Origin: a virus
DNA length: 64,000 nt
Reading direction: 5' to 3' (one strand)
Virus record (IMG/VR): IMGVR_UViG_3300008110_000004
Span: 1-64,000 of that record
A program made the translations under genes and the position numbers. Under the pieces are notes generated by a model. The model had not been told where the DNA came from, made no database searches, and was given only the letters and a program-made list of their open reading frames with translations. This document shows, piece after piece, positions 14,457 through 23,624 of this stretch (positions within the stretch are counted from its first letter, which is position 1; the number at the start of each line of letters is the position of its first letter).

Positions 14457-15929
14457 ATGTCAATGATGTACAATGGCGAAATGGAGCAGATAGGGCCCCT
14501 TAACGAGTCTACAATGGTAGATACTCCAGATACTGCACTTGGATTTAGAATGATGGAGCATCTACCAGGACTCAGTACTACCGTTATGTTTGGTTCCATG
14601 AGGGGATCGAATACCATGATGTATGGTGGATTCATGGATGATCTTGGTGATCCACAAAAAGTTTTAAGCGCAAGACGTCAAAAAAGACTAGCCCAAAGAG
14701 CGTCAAAACATAGAATTATGGTTGGCGGACAGATGTCTGCAGCTTCAAACTCTCATTTTATGGGCTCTGCATCCAGACAAGCTAGTGCCAGAGCCGCAGG
14801 AAAAACACCGTTTTTAAGATCCTCTAGGGTTAATAATATCACAGCAAATCCTAGAGCATTTTTTAGAGCCCATTCTCAAAGTATTTTTGCAGGAGAAAAA
14901 GCTGGAGCATATTCAATGTTTGGCGGATACAAAATGCTAAACAATAAGTATGGTGAAAGATTAGCTGGAAAGATTCTTGGTGGTAGTCCTTTAGCTGAGG
15001 GAGAAAAAGCTTTTGGCCCAGGTTTACTTTCAGCTATTTCATCGGGAGTAAAAACTGATGCATTGGAAAGAAGAGCTATGAAAGGCTCTTCTAGAGCTGC
15101 AGCAAAACTTGCCAGAATCGATAGAGCAACGTCATCTTTATTAACAGTCAATAGTCCAGCTGGGTTAACTGTTTCAGGTGGACAATTTGGTAAGGTAATT
15201 CCAAAAAGTATGAATATGGGGATTGTTGCTCCAGCAGGAAAAACGGTGTCTCAAACAGCTATTGGACTAGGTGGATATAATCCAGCAACTGGAGCAGGTG
15301 CAATGGGGGTTCGTGGTAACCTTCAAGCTTCAGCTTTGAGCGGCGCAGCAACCGGATTCTTGGCTGGATATTCCCGTGGTGCCTTAGGTTTTGGCGGAGA
15401 AGGGTTGGTCGGCAGGGCTGCTCAAGGCGCAAAAGCTGCAGAATCAGCTTTTGCTAAAGCTGTTGGTTCATTTGGTGATGACGGAATAAAACTAGCAAGT
15501 GGACAAGTTCTAAAGGGCGCTGACGAAGCGGTATCATTTCTTAGGTCTACTAAGGGAGGAAAATTCTTTTCTCAAGTTGGAGCCAAAACAGCGTTAAAGC
15601 TTGGTGGCAAGGGGGCTGCAGGCATGCTGGCAATGAGAGGTGCAGCATTAGCTATTCCTGGACTTCAGGTTGTCGCTGCAGCATCACTGGCATATGATCT
15701 TGCTAAAATGGGCGGAGAGCTAGTTAAGAGTGGAATTAATTTTACGCGAGATGCAAATAAATCTTTGCAAGGATCTATAGCTAAACCTACATTTGGCATG
15801 GGATACAGAGATACTGAGGCAGCTGCTACATCAAGAGCTAGAGGAGTTCAGGCAATACAAAATTCTAGATTGAACGCTAGAAGCATGTTGGGCACAGAGG
15901 GCGCAATGATGGCTGCGCATTACGGATAG
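14457..15929 (+). CDS. 490-aa Ala/Gly-rich putative virion protein
   Basis: I do not recognise this gene. The N-terminal region is methionine-rich (MSMMYNGEMEQ...), followed by a basic Arg/Ala/Ser region (about 75-125). The middle is Gly/Ala/Ser-rich, and a hydrophobic stretch lies near the C-terminus (AGMLAMRGAALAIPGLQVVA then ASLAYDLAKM, about 390-420). It resembles its upstream neighbour in composition. The pair, with the exonuclease protein and the 8292 product, forms a block of unusual hydrophobic basic proteins just before the terminase. Confidence 0.7.
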   Translation: MSMMYNGEMEQIGPLNESTMVDTPDTALGFRMMEHLPGLSTTVMFGSMRGSNTMMYGGFMDDLGDPQKVLSARRQKRLAQRASKHRIMVGGQMSAASNSHFMGSASRQASARAAGKTPFLRSSRVNNITANPRAFFRAHSQSIFAGEKAGAYSMFGGYKMLNNKYGERLAGKILGGSPLAEGEKAFGPGLLSAISSGVKTDALERRAMKGSSRAAAKLARIDRATSSLLTVNSPAGLTVSGGQFGKVIPKSMNMGIVAPAGKTVSQTAIGLGGYNPATGAGAMGVRGNLQASALSGAATGFLAGYSRGALGFGGEGLVGRAAQGAKAAESAFAKAVGSFGDDGIKLASGQVLKGADEAVSFLRSTKGGKFFSQVGAKTALKLGGKGAAGMLAMRGAALAIPGLQVVAAASLAYDLAKMGGELVKSGINFTRDANKSLQGSIAKPTFGMGYRDTEAAATSRARGVQAIQNSRLNARSMLGTEGAMMAAHYG

Positions 15930-15931
15930 TT

Positions 15932-17788
15932 ATGAGTATATTCACAAAAACACAAGAATTTAGAAGCGCTTTAGAAAAGCTATCTAGAGAAGATTTATTA
16001 GAAATAATTCGTATTCAAGACCCTGAGCTTATCAAGCAAGTTAATAGAATTGAATGGGTTTTTGAAAATAAATTATCTCATTTAGCTTGGAATGATGGAA
16101 CTCCTGTTTTGGAGAGAAAAATGACAAACAGAGAATTGGCTCTTCTAATTGATGAGCCATTTGAAGTTGACTTAAATTTATTAGCTGATGGAATTAGCGC
16201 AGACCATCAAAGACAATTGCATGTTTCTAAGGATCCAGTTGTTTGGGCAAAACAATTCTTGGAAGCAAATCTGCGTGTATATCAAATTCTTATATTGCGT
16301 GATCCATCTTTGAGAAAAGTTTTAAGAGCTGGTCGTCGTTTAGGAAAAACATTTAGTTTGGCAGTTCAACTTTTGCATTACAGTTATACTCATAAGGACG
16401 GTAGGTCTTTAGTTATCGCTCCAATGAAAACTCAGGTTGAACTTATCTATCAAGAAATATTAAGAATTGCTTCCAAAAATGAAGTAGTTATGAACTCTAT
16501 AACAAGAAAAGTTACAAGCCCTCAATTCATGATTCAGTTTTCTAATGGTTCTACAATTAGATTCTTTACTTCAGGAATGAAGAGCGGTGGAAAGAGTGAC
16601 GTTGCTCGTGGTCAGGAAGCCCATCTTATTATTCTTGACGAAATGGACTACATGCACGCAGACGATCTAGATGCGCTGTACGCTATGCTCCAAAAAACCG
16701 CTGAAGATCAACCAGACAAAGTTATGATTGGAGCCTCTACCCCAACAGGTAGGCGAGAAAGATTCTGGGAATGGTGCAGATCACCAAGGTTTACTGAGTT
16801 TTGGTTTCCTTCTTACTGTAATCCATATTTTTCTAAAGAACAAGAGGAAGAATTTAGAGAACAATATTCTCCAAGTGGATATCGGCATGAAATAGAAGCT
16901 GATTGGGGTGAAGATTCTGAAGGTGTTTATCCTAGAAAGTTTGTAGATAGAGCTTTTATTTCTCCTTCGTGGAACTATATTCCAGAAATAACATCTGCCA
17001 GATCTTTTCATACAATAGGTGTTGACTGGGATAAATACGGTGCAGGAACAAATATTGTTGTTGTCGAAGTCTGCTCAGAAAATTATGAAGATTCCAGATT
17101 TAGAGGCAAGACAAAAATTTGCTATAGAGAAGAAATAGCTAGATCTGAATACACTTTAACTAAAGCAGTAGATAGAATTATTGAACTTAATCAGATATTT
17201 AATCCAAAACATATTTATGTAGACCGTGGGTATGGAGAGGTGCAAGTAGAGCTTCTTAAAAAGCATGGTGTCGAAAATCCTAGATCTGGTTTGAAAGAAA
17301 AAATAAAAGGTGTTGCGTTTGGCGAAAGCATAGACGTAAGAGATCCATATACAAAATTAATGGTTAAAAAAGAAATGAAACCTTTTATGGTTGATAATCT
17401 TCGTCAATATTTAGAAAAAGAAAAATTAATGATTCCAGATTCCGACGAAGAGTTGTATATGCAATTAATATCTTATGTTGTAGTTCGAACAACTCAAACT
17501 GGTCGACCAGTTTTCGAAGCAGCGGGATCAGCAATGGATCACGCACACGATGCTTTAATGCTGGCGCTTTTAGCTATTACGCAAAACTATGGAGAGTTTT
17601 CACAGGCACATTACGCAACGAATACTGAAACTTTTTCTAATCATTTTTTTGTTCCAGATACTAAAAAAGTAGATAAAGAAGATGATGAAAAAAATAAAGT
17701 TATTATTACCGGACGAGTTGATGCGTTAAATCCATCAAAAGGTTTTCGTAGGTCTACTTCTACGAAAAGAGTAAGAAGGATGTTCTAA
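15932..17788 (+). CDS. Large terminase subunit (packaging ATPase and nuclease)
   Basis: 618-aa TerL, the motor that pumps phage DNA into the prohead and cuts the concatemer. ATPase motifs: Walker A GRRLGKT (134-140), Walker B LIILDE with D236 and E237, and coupling motif IGAST (266-270). The RNase H-like nuclease domain shows three acidic positions: GVDWD (D365), IYVDRGYGE (D431) and MDHAHDA (D536/D540). The length is typical of myophage TerL with no intein or intron. Its stop overlaps the start of the next gene by one base. It is the clearest anchor of the late region. Confidence 0.97.
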   Translation: MSIFTKTQEFRSALEKLSREDLLEIIRIQDPELIKQVNRIEWVFENKLSHLAWNDGTPVLERKMTNRELALLIDEPFEVDLNLLADGISADHQRQLHVSKDPVVWAKQFLEANLRVYQILILRDPSLRKVLRAGRRLGKTFSLAVQLLHYSYTHKDGRSLVIAPMKTQVELIYQEILRIASKNEVVMNSITRKVTSPQFMIQFSNGSTIRFFTSGMKSGGKSDVARGQEAHLIILDEMDYMHADDLDALYAMLQKTAEDQPDKVMIGASTPTGRRERFWEWCRSPRFTEFWFPSYCNPYFSKEQEEEFREQYSPSGYRHEIEADWGEDSEGVYPRKFVDRAFISPSWNYIPEITSARSFHTIGVDWDKYGAGTNIVVVEVCSENYEDSRFRGKTKICYREEIARSEYTLTKAVDRIIELNQIFNPKHIYVDRGYGEVQVELLKKHGVENPRSGLKEKIKGVAFGESIDVRDPYTKLMVKKEMKPFMVDNLRQYLEKEKLMIPDSDEELYMQLISYVVVRTTQTGRPVFEAAGSAMDHAHDALMLALLAITQNYGEFSQAHYATNTETFSNHFFVPDTKKVDKEDDEKNKVIITGRVDALNPSKGFRRSTSTKRVRRMF

Positions 17789-19569
17789 TGAGTGAGATTG
17801 GTGTAAATTATCAGGAATCATATTCAGAAGTTCCTAATAATATTTATGGTGATTATAAATTTCAAGATGCCCCATATACAAACCCCACTGGATCAGAGGC
17901 ATATAGAGCTGTAGGACAAAAGGCCTATAACAGAACTGCTGATTCTGGAGTTAAACAGGCATATTCTATACCAATAGATTTTGTTAGAAAAGAAGCAGAA
18001 TCAGCACAGACGCTTATTACGGATACAATTGATGATATTGAAAATTTAATGAAAAAAGTTTATATAAATCCCAATATTAATAATGATCTTTTATCTGCGC
18101 ATCAAAATCTTTGGGATGAATTAAACAACAATCTATATACCACACAGCCTAAGGCATTGGCAGTCTACAATCAACGGGTTACTGATTCGTTAAAAATAAA
18201 TTCAACACAAAATCTACCACAACCAAATCAAATTGATGTATCAGAAAAAGATCTGGAAGATTCCGATGACATTGTCACCATTCTGCCTTATCCTGCTCCT
18301 GATAGTAAAGCCCATAAAGATCGAAAAGATGAAATGATTAAGGTAAGAATACCAATTCCTGGTCATATTAATTTTGAAGAAATAATTTTTGCAGAAAAAC
18401 TAAATTCTACTTGTTCAAGAAAATTTTTAGAGGAGTTTTATTACTCCATAGCTCATTCTACTTTTTCATATTTTCTACAATTTAGAAAATTATTAAAGTC
18501 TCTTCAAAAAGAGGTATATGCAATACAATTATCTTTAAGCCAAGATTTTAGGGAGGTTTATGAAAACGAACTGCAGCAAAAAGTCGCAGCACACTATGAC
18601 TCATGGTGCAAAACGGCCAAACATTATTCGAGCAGGATTGCAAAAACAATCGTATCCAAACCAGGAGCGATCCCTTCAGCCGAATTGGATAAAATCTCGA
18701 AAGAACATGCCGCAAAATTTCAAGCTTTTTTTGCGATTAAATTAAATGCTGTAGATTCTGAAATAGAAGATATTTTACAATCATTAAAAAGAGATTTAGA
18801 AGAAAACTCTATAATCTTTTATACAAGATATTTAGCTCCTGGATTAAAGTTTTCATCTGAAATAGGAAGTCCTTTTGATTTGGATTATGAAACAACTTCT
18901 TTTAAGAAAAGGTTTCCATTTTTAACTGAAGAAATGTTATTGGCATCAATTCTATTAAAGGGTAACTTTACTTCTATTATGGCTGACGTGGTAGATAGGC
19001 ATCATATAGTTATGGGTAAAACTGACGCACTAATGCAGTTAATTCATGAAAAAAGAAAATACGCTAACTATATATCACAGCTATCTGTTAAAGGTTTGCC
19101 AAAGCCTAATGTTCTTCTTAATGTTCCAAACGACGTGTATGCTCAAATATTTAGTGGGGCAATTATTAGTTTGACCAGAAAAGATACTGTTCAATCAGAT
19201 CATAAGCTTTTATCTGGATTAGACGAAAATGACCATCCTCAGTATTTATTGAGAGACGGCGGAAAAATTATTGGTGACATAGAAGTGGCAGAAGGTATTA
19301 CTATAGATGGAGTAGACTTAAGTGAGCACGCTCACACGGGCGCGGATGGATCTAAGAAAATATCTTCTCTTGATATTGATTATAGCTTAGCTAGAAGCGC
19401 AGACTATAGCCAAGATGCTGCAAAAAAACCTTTATCTGTTAGTGTCAGTCAATTCAATGTAGATATTGTTAACGGTTTACCTAGATGTGACGCAGTTATA
19501 AATATAGAAGTAATTGATGATATAATGGATAATTATGAATATGAAATTATTTATACGGAAGTAAATTAA
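17788..19569 (+). CDS. Fibre- or collar-associated structural protein
   Basis: 593-aa protein. Residues about 1-430 are largely helical and unrecognised. Near 470-530 there is a motif typical of phage fibre and spike proteins (DHKLLSGLDENDHPQYLLRD, then GGKIIGDIEVAEGITIDGVD and SEHAHTGADG), followed by a short beta-type end. This suggests an anchor or adaptor whose C-terminus bears or joins a fibre. It is coupled to the terminase by overlap and followed 2 bases later by the large adhesin gene, so it probably belongs to the receptor-binding module. Confidence 0.7.
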   Translation: MSEIGVNYQESYSEVPNNIYGDYKFQDAPYTNPTGSEAYRAVGQKAYNRTADSGVKQAYSIPIDFVRKEAESAQTLITDTIDDIENLMKKVYINPNINNDLLSAHQNLWDELNNNLYTTQPKALAVYNQRVTDSLKINSTQNLPQPNQIDVSEKDLEDSDDIVTILPYPAPDSKAHKDRKDEMIKVRIPIPGHINFEEIIFAEKLNSTCSRKFLEEFYYSIAHSTFSYFLQFRKLLKSLQKEVYAIQLSLSQDFREVYENELQQKVAAHYDSWCKTAKHYSSRIAKTIVSKPGAIPSAELDKISKEHAAKFQAFFAIKLNAVDSEIEDILQSLKRDLEENSIIFYTRYLAPGLKFSSEIGSPFDLDYETTSFKKRFPFLTEEMLLASILLKGNFTSIMADVVDRHHIVMGKTDALMQLIHEKRKYANYISQLSVKGLPKPNVLLNVPNDVYAQIFSGAIISLTRKDTVQSDHKLLSGLDENDHPQYLLRDGGKIIGDIEVAEGITIDGVDLSEHAHTGADGSKKISSLDIDYSLARSADYSQDAAKKPLSVSVSQFNVDIVNGLPRCDAVINIEVIDDIMDNYEYEIIYTEVN

Positions 19570-19570
19570 T

Positions 19571-22500
19571 ATGACGTGGTTTAAATATTTTAAGTCAGAT
19601 CAAACGATTAATTCTGCTACACCAAACTATAATTACTCATATCCATACCTGAAAAGGTCTATTGCCAAGTTCACGCCCAGGGATACTCTTAGTGTTGGCT
19701 TTTGGCTGTTTGCAAATATAAAAGATTTAAATATAAATACATATAAAAATTCTACGTTGCAAACTTTAGAAGACACTAATTCATATGTTGTAGTATACGA
19801 AAAAGGTGCAACATTTATTCCTGTAAAAACAGTAATAGATGGTGATTATATTTATTTTCAAACCGCAGAAGAACATGTTGTCGCCACAGAAATACAGGGT
19901 TCATATTTTATATATTATTCAACACCTAATTTAAGAAAGTTAAACGAAGTAGATAATGCTGGAATAGAAGATTACCAGATAAATCTTGCTCCAGTTTGGG
20001 AAGATATTGAATTAGAACCATTCATCTATGGCGATGTTTATTCCGATGGTCCATCTGCAATTGGAACAATCTACTCTATCTCAACTGGTACTTTACCGAC
20101 TGGATTATCTATTAATTCTTCTACTGGGCAAATAAGTGGAACAGTTAACTCAACTGGTGCCTATAGTTTCACGATTAGAGCTACTACAGATGATGAAAAA
20201 TATTATAATGAAGCGACTTTTTCTGGAACTGTCTATGAATATTTAGAATGGGTTGATTCTACTCTAGCAAATATCGATTACAATACCGCATATTCAGATT
20301 CAGTTTGGGCTGATGGATATCCCGCTGCTACATATTTAATATCTTCTGGCGCCCTACCATCAGGCATTACTCTTAATTCGGTAACTGGGTTAGTCAGTGG
20401 AACAACAACAGCTAGTGGAGCATATTCCTTTACGATTAAAGCAGAAAATGCAATTGGATCAATAACTCAATCTTTTTCAGGAACTGTTCAAACGCCACCA
20501 TCTTGGTCTGATCAAACACTTGACATTATTACTCAAGGCGTAGCATATAGTGATGGCGTTGCAGCCACAGGTACAGCGACTATAGTTTACTCTGTCTATT
20601 CTGGATCACTTCCCACTGGTTTATCTTTAAACAGCTCGACTGGTGCAATAACCGGGACCACTGGAGCAACTGGTTCTTATACTTTTACAATTCGTGCAAC
20701 TAATAGTTGGGGGTATGTAGAAAAAACATTTACTGGAACTATCTACCAAATACCAGCATGGACTGATTCAACAATAGCAAATATGATTTATGGACAGGCG
20801 TATAGTGATGCAGTTACAGCCTCAGGATATCCCGCAGTAACGTATTCCATTTCTACTGGAGCACTTCCTTCTGGAATAACATTAAATTCTTCTACTGGCG
20901 CAATTACTGGAACTTCAACAACAGCTGGATCATATTCTTTTACTGTTAAGGCGGAAAACGCTGCAGGTAATGTTACTCAACTATTTACAGATGATTTATA
21001 CGTAACACCAGCTTGGACAGATAATACATTAGCAGCGTTTACTTATAATACAGCTTATTCAGATCAGGTAGTTGCTACGGGAAGTCCAACATATACAATT
21101 AGTTCTGGAACTCTACCAACAGGTCTATCATTAAATTCTTCCACTGGAGCAGTAACAGGTACCCCAACTTATTATGGAGCGTACTCTTTTACTATTCAAG
21201 CAGCCAATGAAACTGGATCTGTCACACAATCATTTTCCGGTGCAATTTACGCAGCGCCATTTTGGACAGATTCTACATTGGCAACACCAACTTATGACGT
21301 AGCATATTCAGATTCTGTCATAGCAGGAGGCTATCCTACTCCTACATATTCGGTAACAACTGGAACACTACCAACCGGACTATCATTAAATTCCTCTAGT
21401 GGAGCAGTAACTGGAACGACAACCGCAACTGGTTCACACTCATTTACTATTACTGCATCAAATACAGAAGGTAGTGTAAGTCAAGCATTTAGCTTCGATA
21501 TTAACTTAGCTCCAACATGGAATGACGAAACACTAGGAACTCCAACATACAATACCGCCTATTCAGATGGGGTGTCAAGTAATACAGCCTATCCTACAGT
21601 AACATATAGCATCAGTGCCGGATCGCTTCCTAGTGGCTTTAGTATTAATTCTTCTACTGGAGCAATTACTGGGACATACACAACGCCAGTTAATGATTCT
21701 TCTTTTTCTTACACTTTTACTGTTAAAGCAGAAAATACCGCTGGTAATGTCACTAAAGAATTCACCTGGTCAATATCAATTCCGTTTACAGTATCTGGCG
21801 GCTTTTCGTATAATGCCGGTACCGGCTATAGTGCTAGAGCCTTTACGGAAAATGGAACATTTGAAATATTAACTGGGAAAAAAAATATTGAAGTACTTAT
21901 CATTCCTGGCGGAGGTGGCGGAGGTGGAGGTGCACACTCAAATGACTGGTATGGGACGGGTGACACATATGCTCCCGGTGGTGGTGGAGCAGCCAGTGAA
22001 ACTTTTACGCCTACATTAACTAATATGACAGTTGGTAGTTATCCTGTCGTAGTTGGCGCTGGTGGAGCTGGTGGAGCAAGAGCCTATGTTCAGACGCCAT
22101 CTGGTAACGCTGCGCCAAGTACGGCAACTGCATCAGATGGATCTAGTGGAGGGAATTCTACTTTTCAAGTCTCAGGAACAACCTATAATGCAAGTGGTGG
22201 TCAAGGTGGAGGAAAAGGAACGGCAACTTCTGGAGGAAATAACCCCAGTGGAGTTTATTATAACTACGCAGCATCTGGTGGTTTCGGCGCAGGAAACTCA
22301 CTCTACGCTTTCACGCCCGGAGTACTCATAGATAATCAAATAACTGCCGGTAGCGGAGGATCCGGCTTAGGGAGTAGGGGTTCTGCCCCGGCCTTATATT
22401 ATACTGGTGGCCCCGGAGGAAGCTCTGTCACTACTTGGAATCTAACAATTGGATATGGTGGCGATGGTGGCAGTTATGCATCTCGAGCTGCCACGCGTAT

Positions 22501-22606
22501 TTTTGCTGGATCTGGTGGATCTGGTGGTTCGGGAGTAAACAGTAGTTCAAGTGGCCCTGGAAATGCAGGGTATCGTGGGCAAGTCATAGTTAGGTGGGCA
22601 ACATGA
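19571..22606 (+). CDS. Adhesin with seven Ig-like repeats and glycine-rich tip
   Basis: 1011-aa tail fibre/adhesin. Residues 1-139 form an N-terminal attachment domain. Residues about 140-738 are seven Ig-like repeats of about 84 aa sharing the core Y-S-I-S-T-G-x-L-P-x-G-(I/L)-x-L-N-S-S-T-G and SYSFTVKAEN. Residues about 770-1011 are a glycine-rich domain (IPGGGGGGGGAHS... to QVIVRW), the type seen at the tips of phage adhesins that contact the cell surface. Likely role: extended stalk plus receptor-binding tip outside the virion. The stop overlaps the next ATG (ATGA). Confidence 0.85.
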   Translation: MTWFKYFKSDQTINSATPNYNYSYPYLKRSIAKFTPRDTLSVGFWLFANIKDLNINTYKNSTLQTLEDTNSYVVVYEKGATFIPVKTVIDGDYIYFQTAEEHVVATEIQGSYFIYYSTPNLRKLNEVDNAGIEDYQINLAPVWEDIELEPFIYGDVYSDGPSAIGTIYSISTGTLPTGLSINSSTGQISGTVNSTGAYSFTIRATTDDEKYYNEATFSGTVYEYLEWVDSTLANIDYNTAYSDSVWADGYPAATYLISSGALPSGITLNSVTGLVSGTTTASGAYSFTIKAENAIGSITQSFSGTVQTPPSWSDQTLDIITQGVAYSDGVAATGTATIVYSVYSGSLPTGLSLNSSTGAITGTTGATGSYTFTIRATNSWGYVEKTFTGTIYQIPAWTDSTIANMIYGQAYSDAVTASGYPAVTYSISTGALPSGITLNSSTGAITGTSTTAGSYSFTVKAENAAGNVTQLFTDDLYVTPAWTDNTLAAFTYNTAYSDQVVATGSPTYTISSGTLPTGLSLNSSTGAVTGTPTYYGAYSFTIQAANETGSVTQSFSGAIYAAPFWTDSTLATPTYDVAYSDSVIAGGYPTPTYSVTTGTLPTGLSLNSSSGAVTGTTTATGSHSFTITASNTEGSVSQAFSFDINLAPTWNDETLGTPTYNTAYSDGVSSNTAYPTVTYSISAGSLPSGFSINSSTGAITGTYTTPVNDSSFSYTFTVKAENTAGNVTKEFTWSISIPFTVSGGFSYNAGTGYSARAFTENGTFEILTGKKNIEVLIIPGGGGGGGGAHSNDWYGTGDTYAPGGGGAASETFTPTLTNMTVGSYPVVVGAGGAGGARAYVQTPSGNAAPSTATASDGSSGGNSTFQVSGTTYNASGGQGGGKGTATSGGNNPSGVYYNYAASGGFGAGNSLYAFTPGVLIDNQITAGSGGSGLGSRGSAPALYYTGGPGGSSVTTWNLTIGYGGDGGSYASRAATRIFAGSGGSGGSGVNSSSSGPGNAGYRGQVIVRWAT
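19988..21780 (+). repeat. Seven diverged in-frame Ig-like repeats
   Basis: Seven consecutive units of about 250 bases inside the adhesin gene. Each begins near a W-x-D-x-T-L motif and carries a TSTGALPSG-like core. Units differ at many silent and replacement positions, so the expansion is old rather than a recent DNA-level duplication. Confidence 0.85.
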
Positions 22607-23097
22607 GTCATTGGGCACAAATTAATGAAAATAATATCGTTATTAACGTAACTGTTGGCAATAATGAAGACATAGATGAGGGCTATCAATGGTTAATGGA
22701 TAATATTGGTGGGCGATGGCTAAAGACATCTATTAATACTTATGGTGGAATCCATATTTTAGGAGGAACTCCATTGCGTAAAAATTATGCTGGGATAGGG
22801 TTTATCTACCACGAAGACATCGATGCCTTTGTTCCCCCAAAACCAGATCAATATCCTTCATTTGTAATTGATGCAGGGACTGGATTATGGATTCCTCCAG
22901 TCCCTAAGCCCGATAATGAAAATGTATATGGTTGGAATGAAGAAGAAATTTCATGGGAATTAATTCCGCAACCCTTTCCATCTTGGACTATAGAAGATGC
23001 AAGATGGATTCCTCCAGTATCTCGTCCAATAGACGAAAATATATATGTATGGAATGAAGAAAACTTATCATGGAATATAGCAGAGGTGCCATTATGA
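22603..23097 (+). CDS. Fibre-associated protein of the aquatic T4-like phage type
   Basis: 164-aa protein with a sequence pattern I know from aquatic T4-like phages: a short N-terminal WAQINENNIVINV strand, NTYGGIHILGG, LRKNYAGIGF, DAFVPPKP, then two W-x-PPV-x-(K/R)P-x-(D/I)-x-E-N-x-Y-x-WNEE units at about 100-125 and 138-163. The two tryptophan/proline units are a clear internal duplication. The exact role is not established; it is usually found beside tail-fibre genes, as here. The start at 22603 (ATGA overlap, GGTGG upstream) is chosen over a GTG nine bases earlier. Confidence 0.75.
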   Translation: MSHWAQINENNIVINVTVGNNEDIDEGYQWLMDNIGGRWLKTSINTYGGIHILGGTPLRKNYAGIGFIYHEDIDAFVPPKPDQYPSFVIDAGTGLWIPPVPKPDNENVYGWNEEEISWELIPQPFPSWTIEDARWIPPVSRPIDENIYVWNEENLSWNIAEVPL

Positions 23098-23624
23098 CAG
23101 TAACATATTTTAATCCTTATTACGGATTTTACTCTGAGGTTTCAGTAGATCAGTATGAAGTTGATTTAAATTCTTCTTCAAGTTATAATTTTTCTTTTAT
23201 TAATTCCATGACTGATTGGGACAATGGCCTATCTAATAAGCCTGGATCTAAATTGTACATGAATTTCTCTGGGCCAAAATTTACCCTTTATGGTTCTAAG
23301 GGTATAAATTATGGAAAATTTAGAATTAAATTTACGGCCTTACAGAATAATGAAAGTCCAGCTATTGTAGATTTAGATTGGCAAACTATAGATTGTTTCT
23401 CTTCTATCGAGCTGAATAGCGTGCAACTTTTTTCTAAAAATGACTTTCAAGAAAGAGATTATGTAGCAGAGCTGGAAGTATTATATGATAAAAATATATC
23501 CGCTAGAGGCAATAATGTTAAGATATCCTCATATTCTTTTAGCTATAATCTTTATCTTAAAGTTGGAAATGAAATAATAAATCAAACAGATAATAGTTTT
23601 GCAAAGATTGGTGGGGTTAGATAA
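23094..23624 (+). CDS. Hypothetical 176-aa beta-rich fibre-region protein
   Basis: I do not recognise the family. The protein is beta-strand-like, rich in Ser, Asn, Tyr and Phe, with no cysteines except one and no membrane segment (MTVTYFNPYYGFYSEVSVDQ...). Its start at 23094 overlaps the previous stop (ATGA) with GAGGTG upstream, and its stop overlaps the next start by one base. Both neighbours are fibre proteins, so a fibre-joining or baseplate-attachment role is plausible. Confidence 0.65.
   Translation: MTVTYFNPYYGFYSEVSVDQYEVDLNSSSSYNFSFINSMTDWDNGLSNKPGSKLYMNFSGPKFTLYGSKGINYGKFRIKFTALQNNESPAIVDLDWQTIDCFSSIELNSVQLFSKNDFQERDYVAELEVLYDKNISARGNNVKISSYSFSYNLYLKVGNEIINQTDNSFAKIGGVR

Noticed and set aside
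15932-17788. Intein or intron in the terminase gene
   Set aside because: All motifs are in order within a normal-length uninterrupted 618-aa frame.
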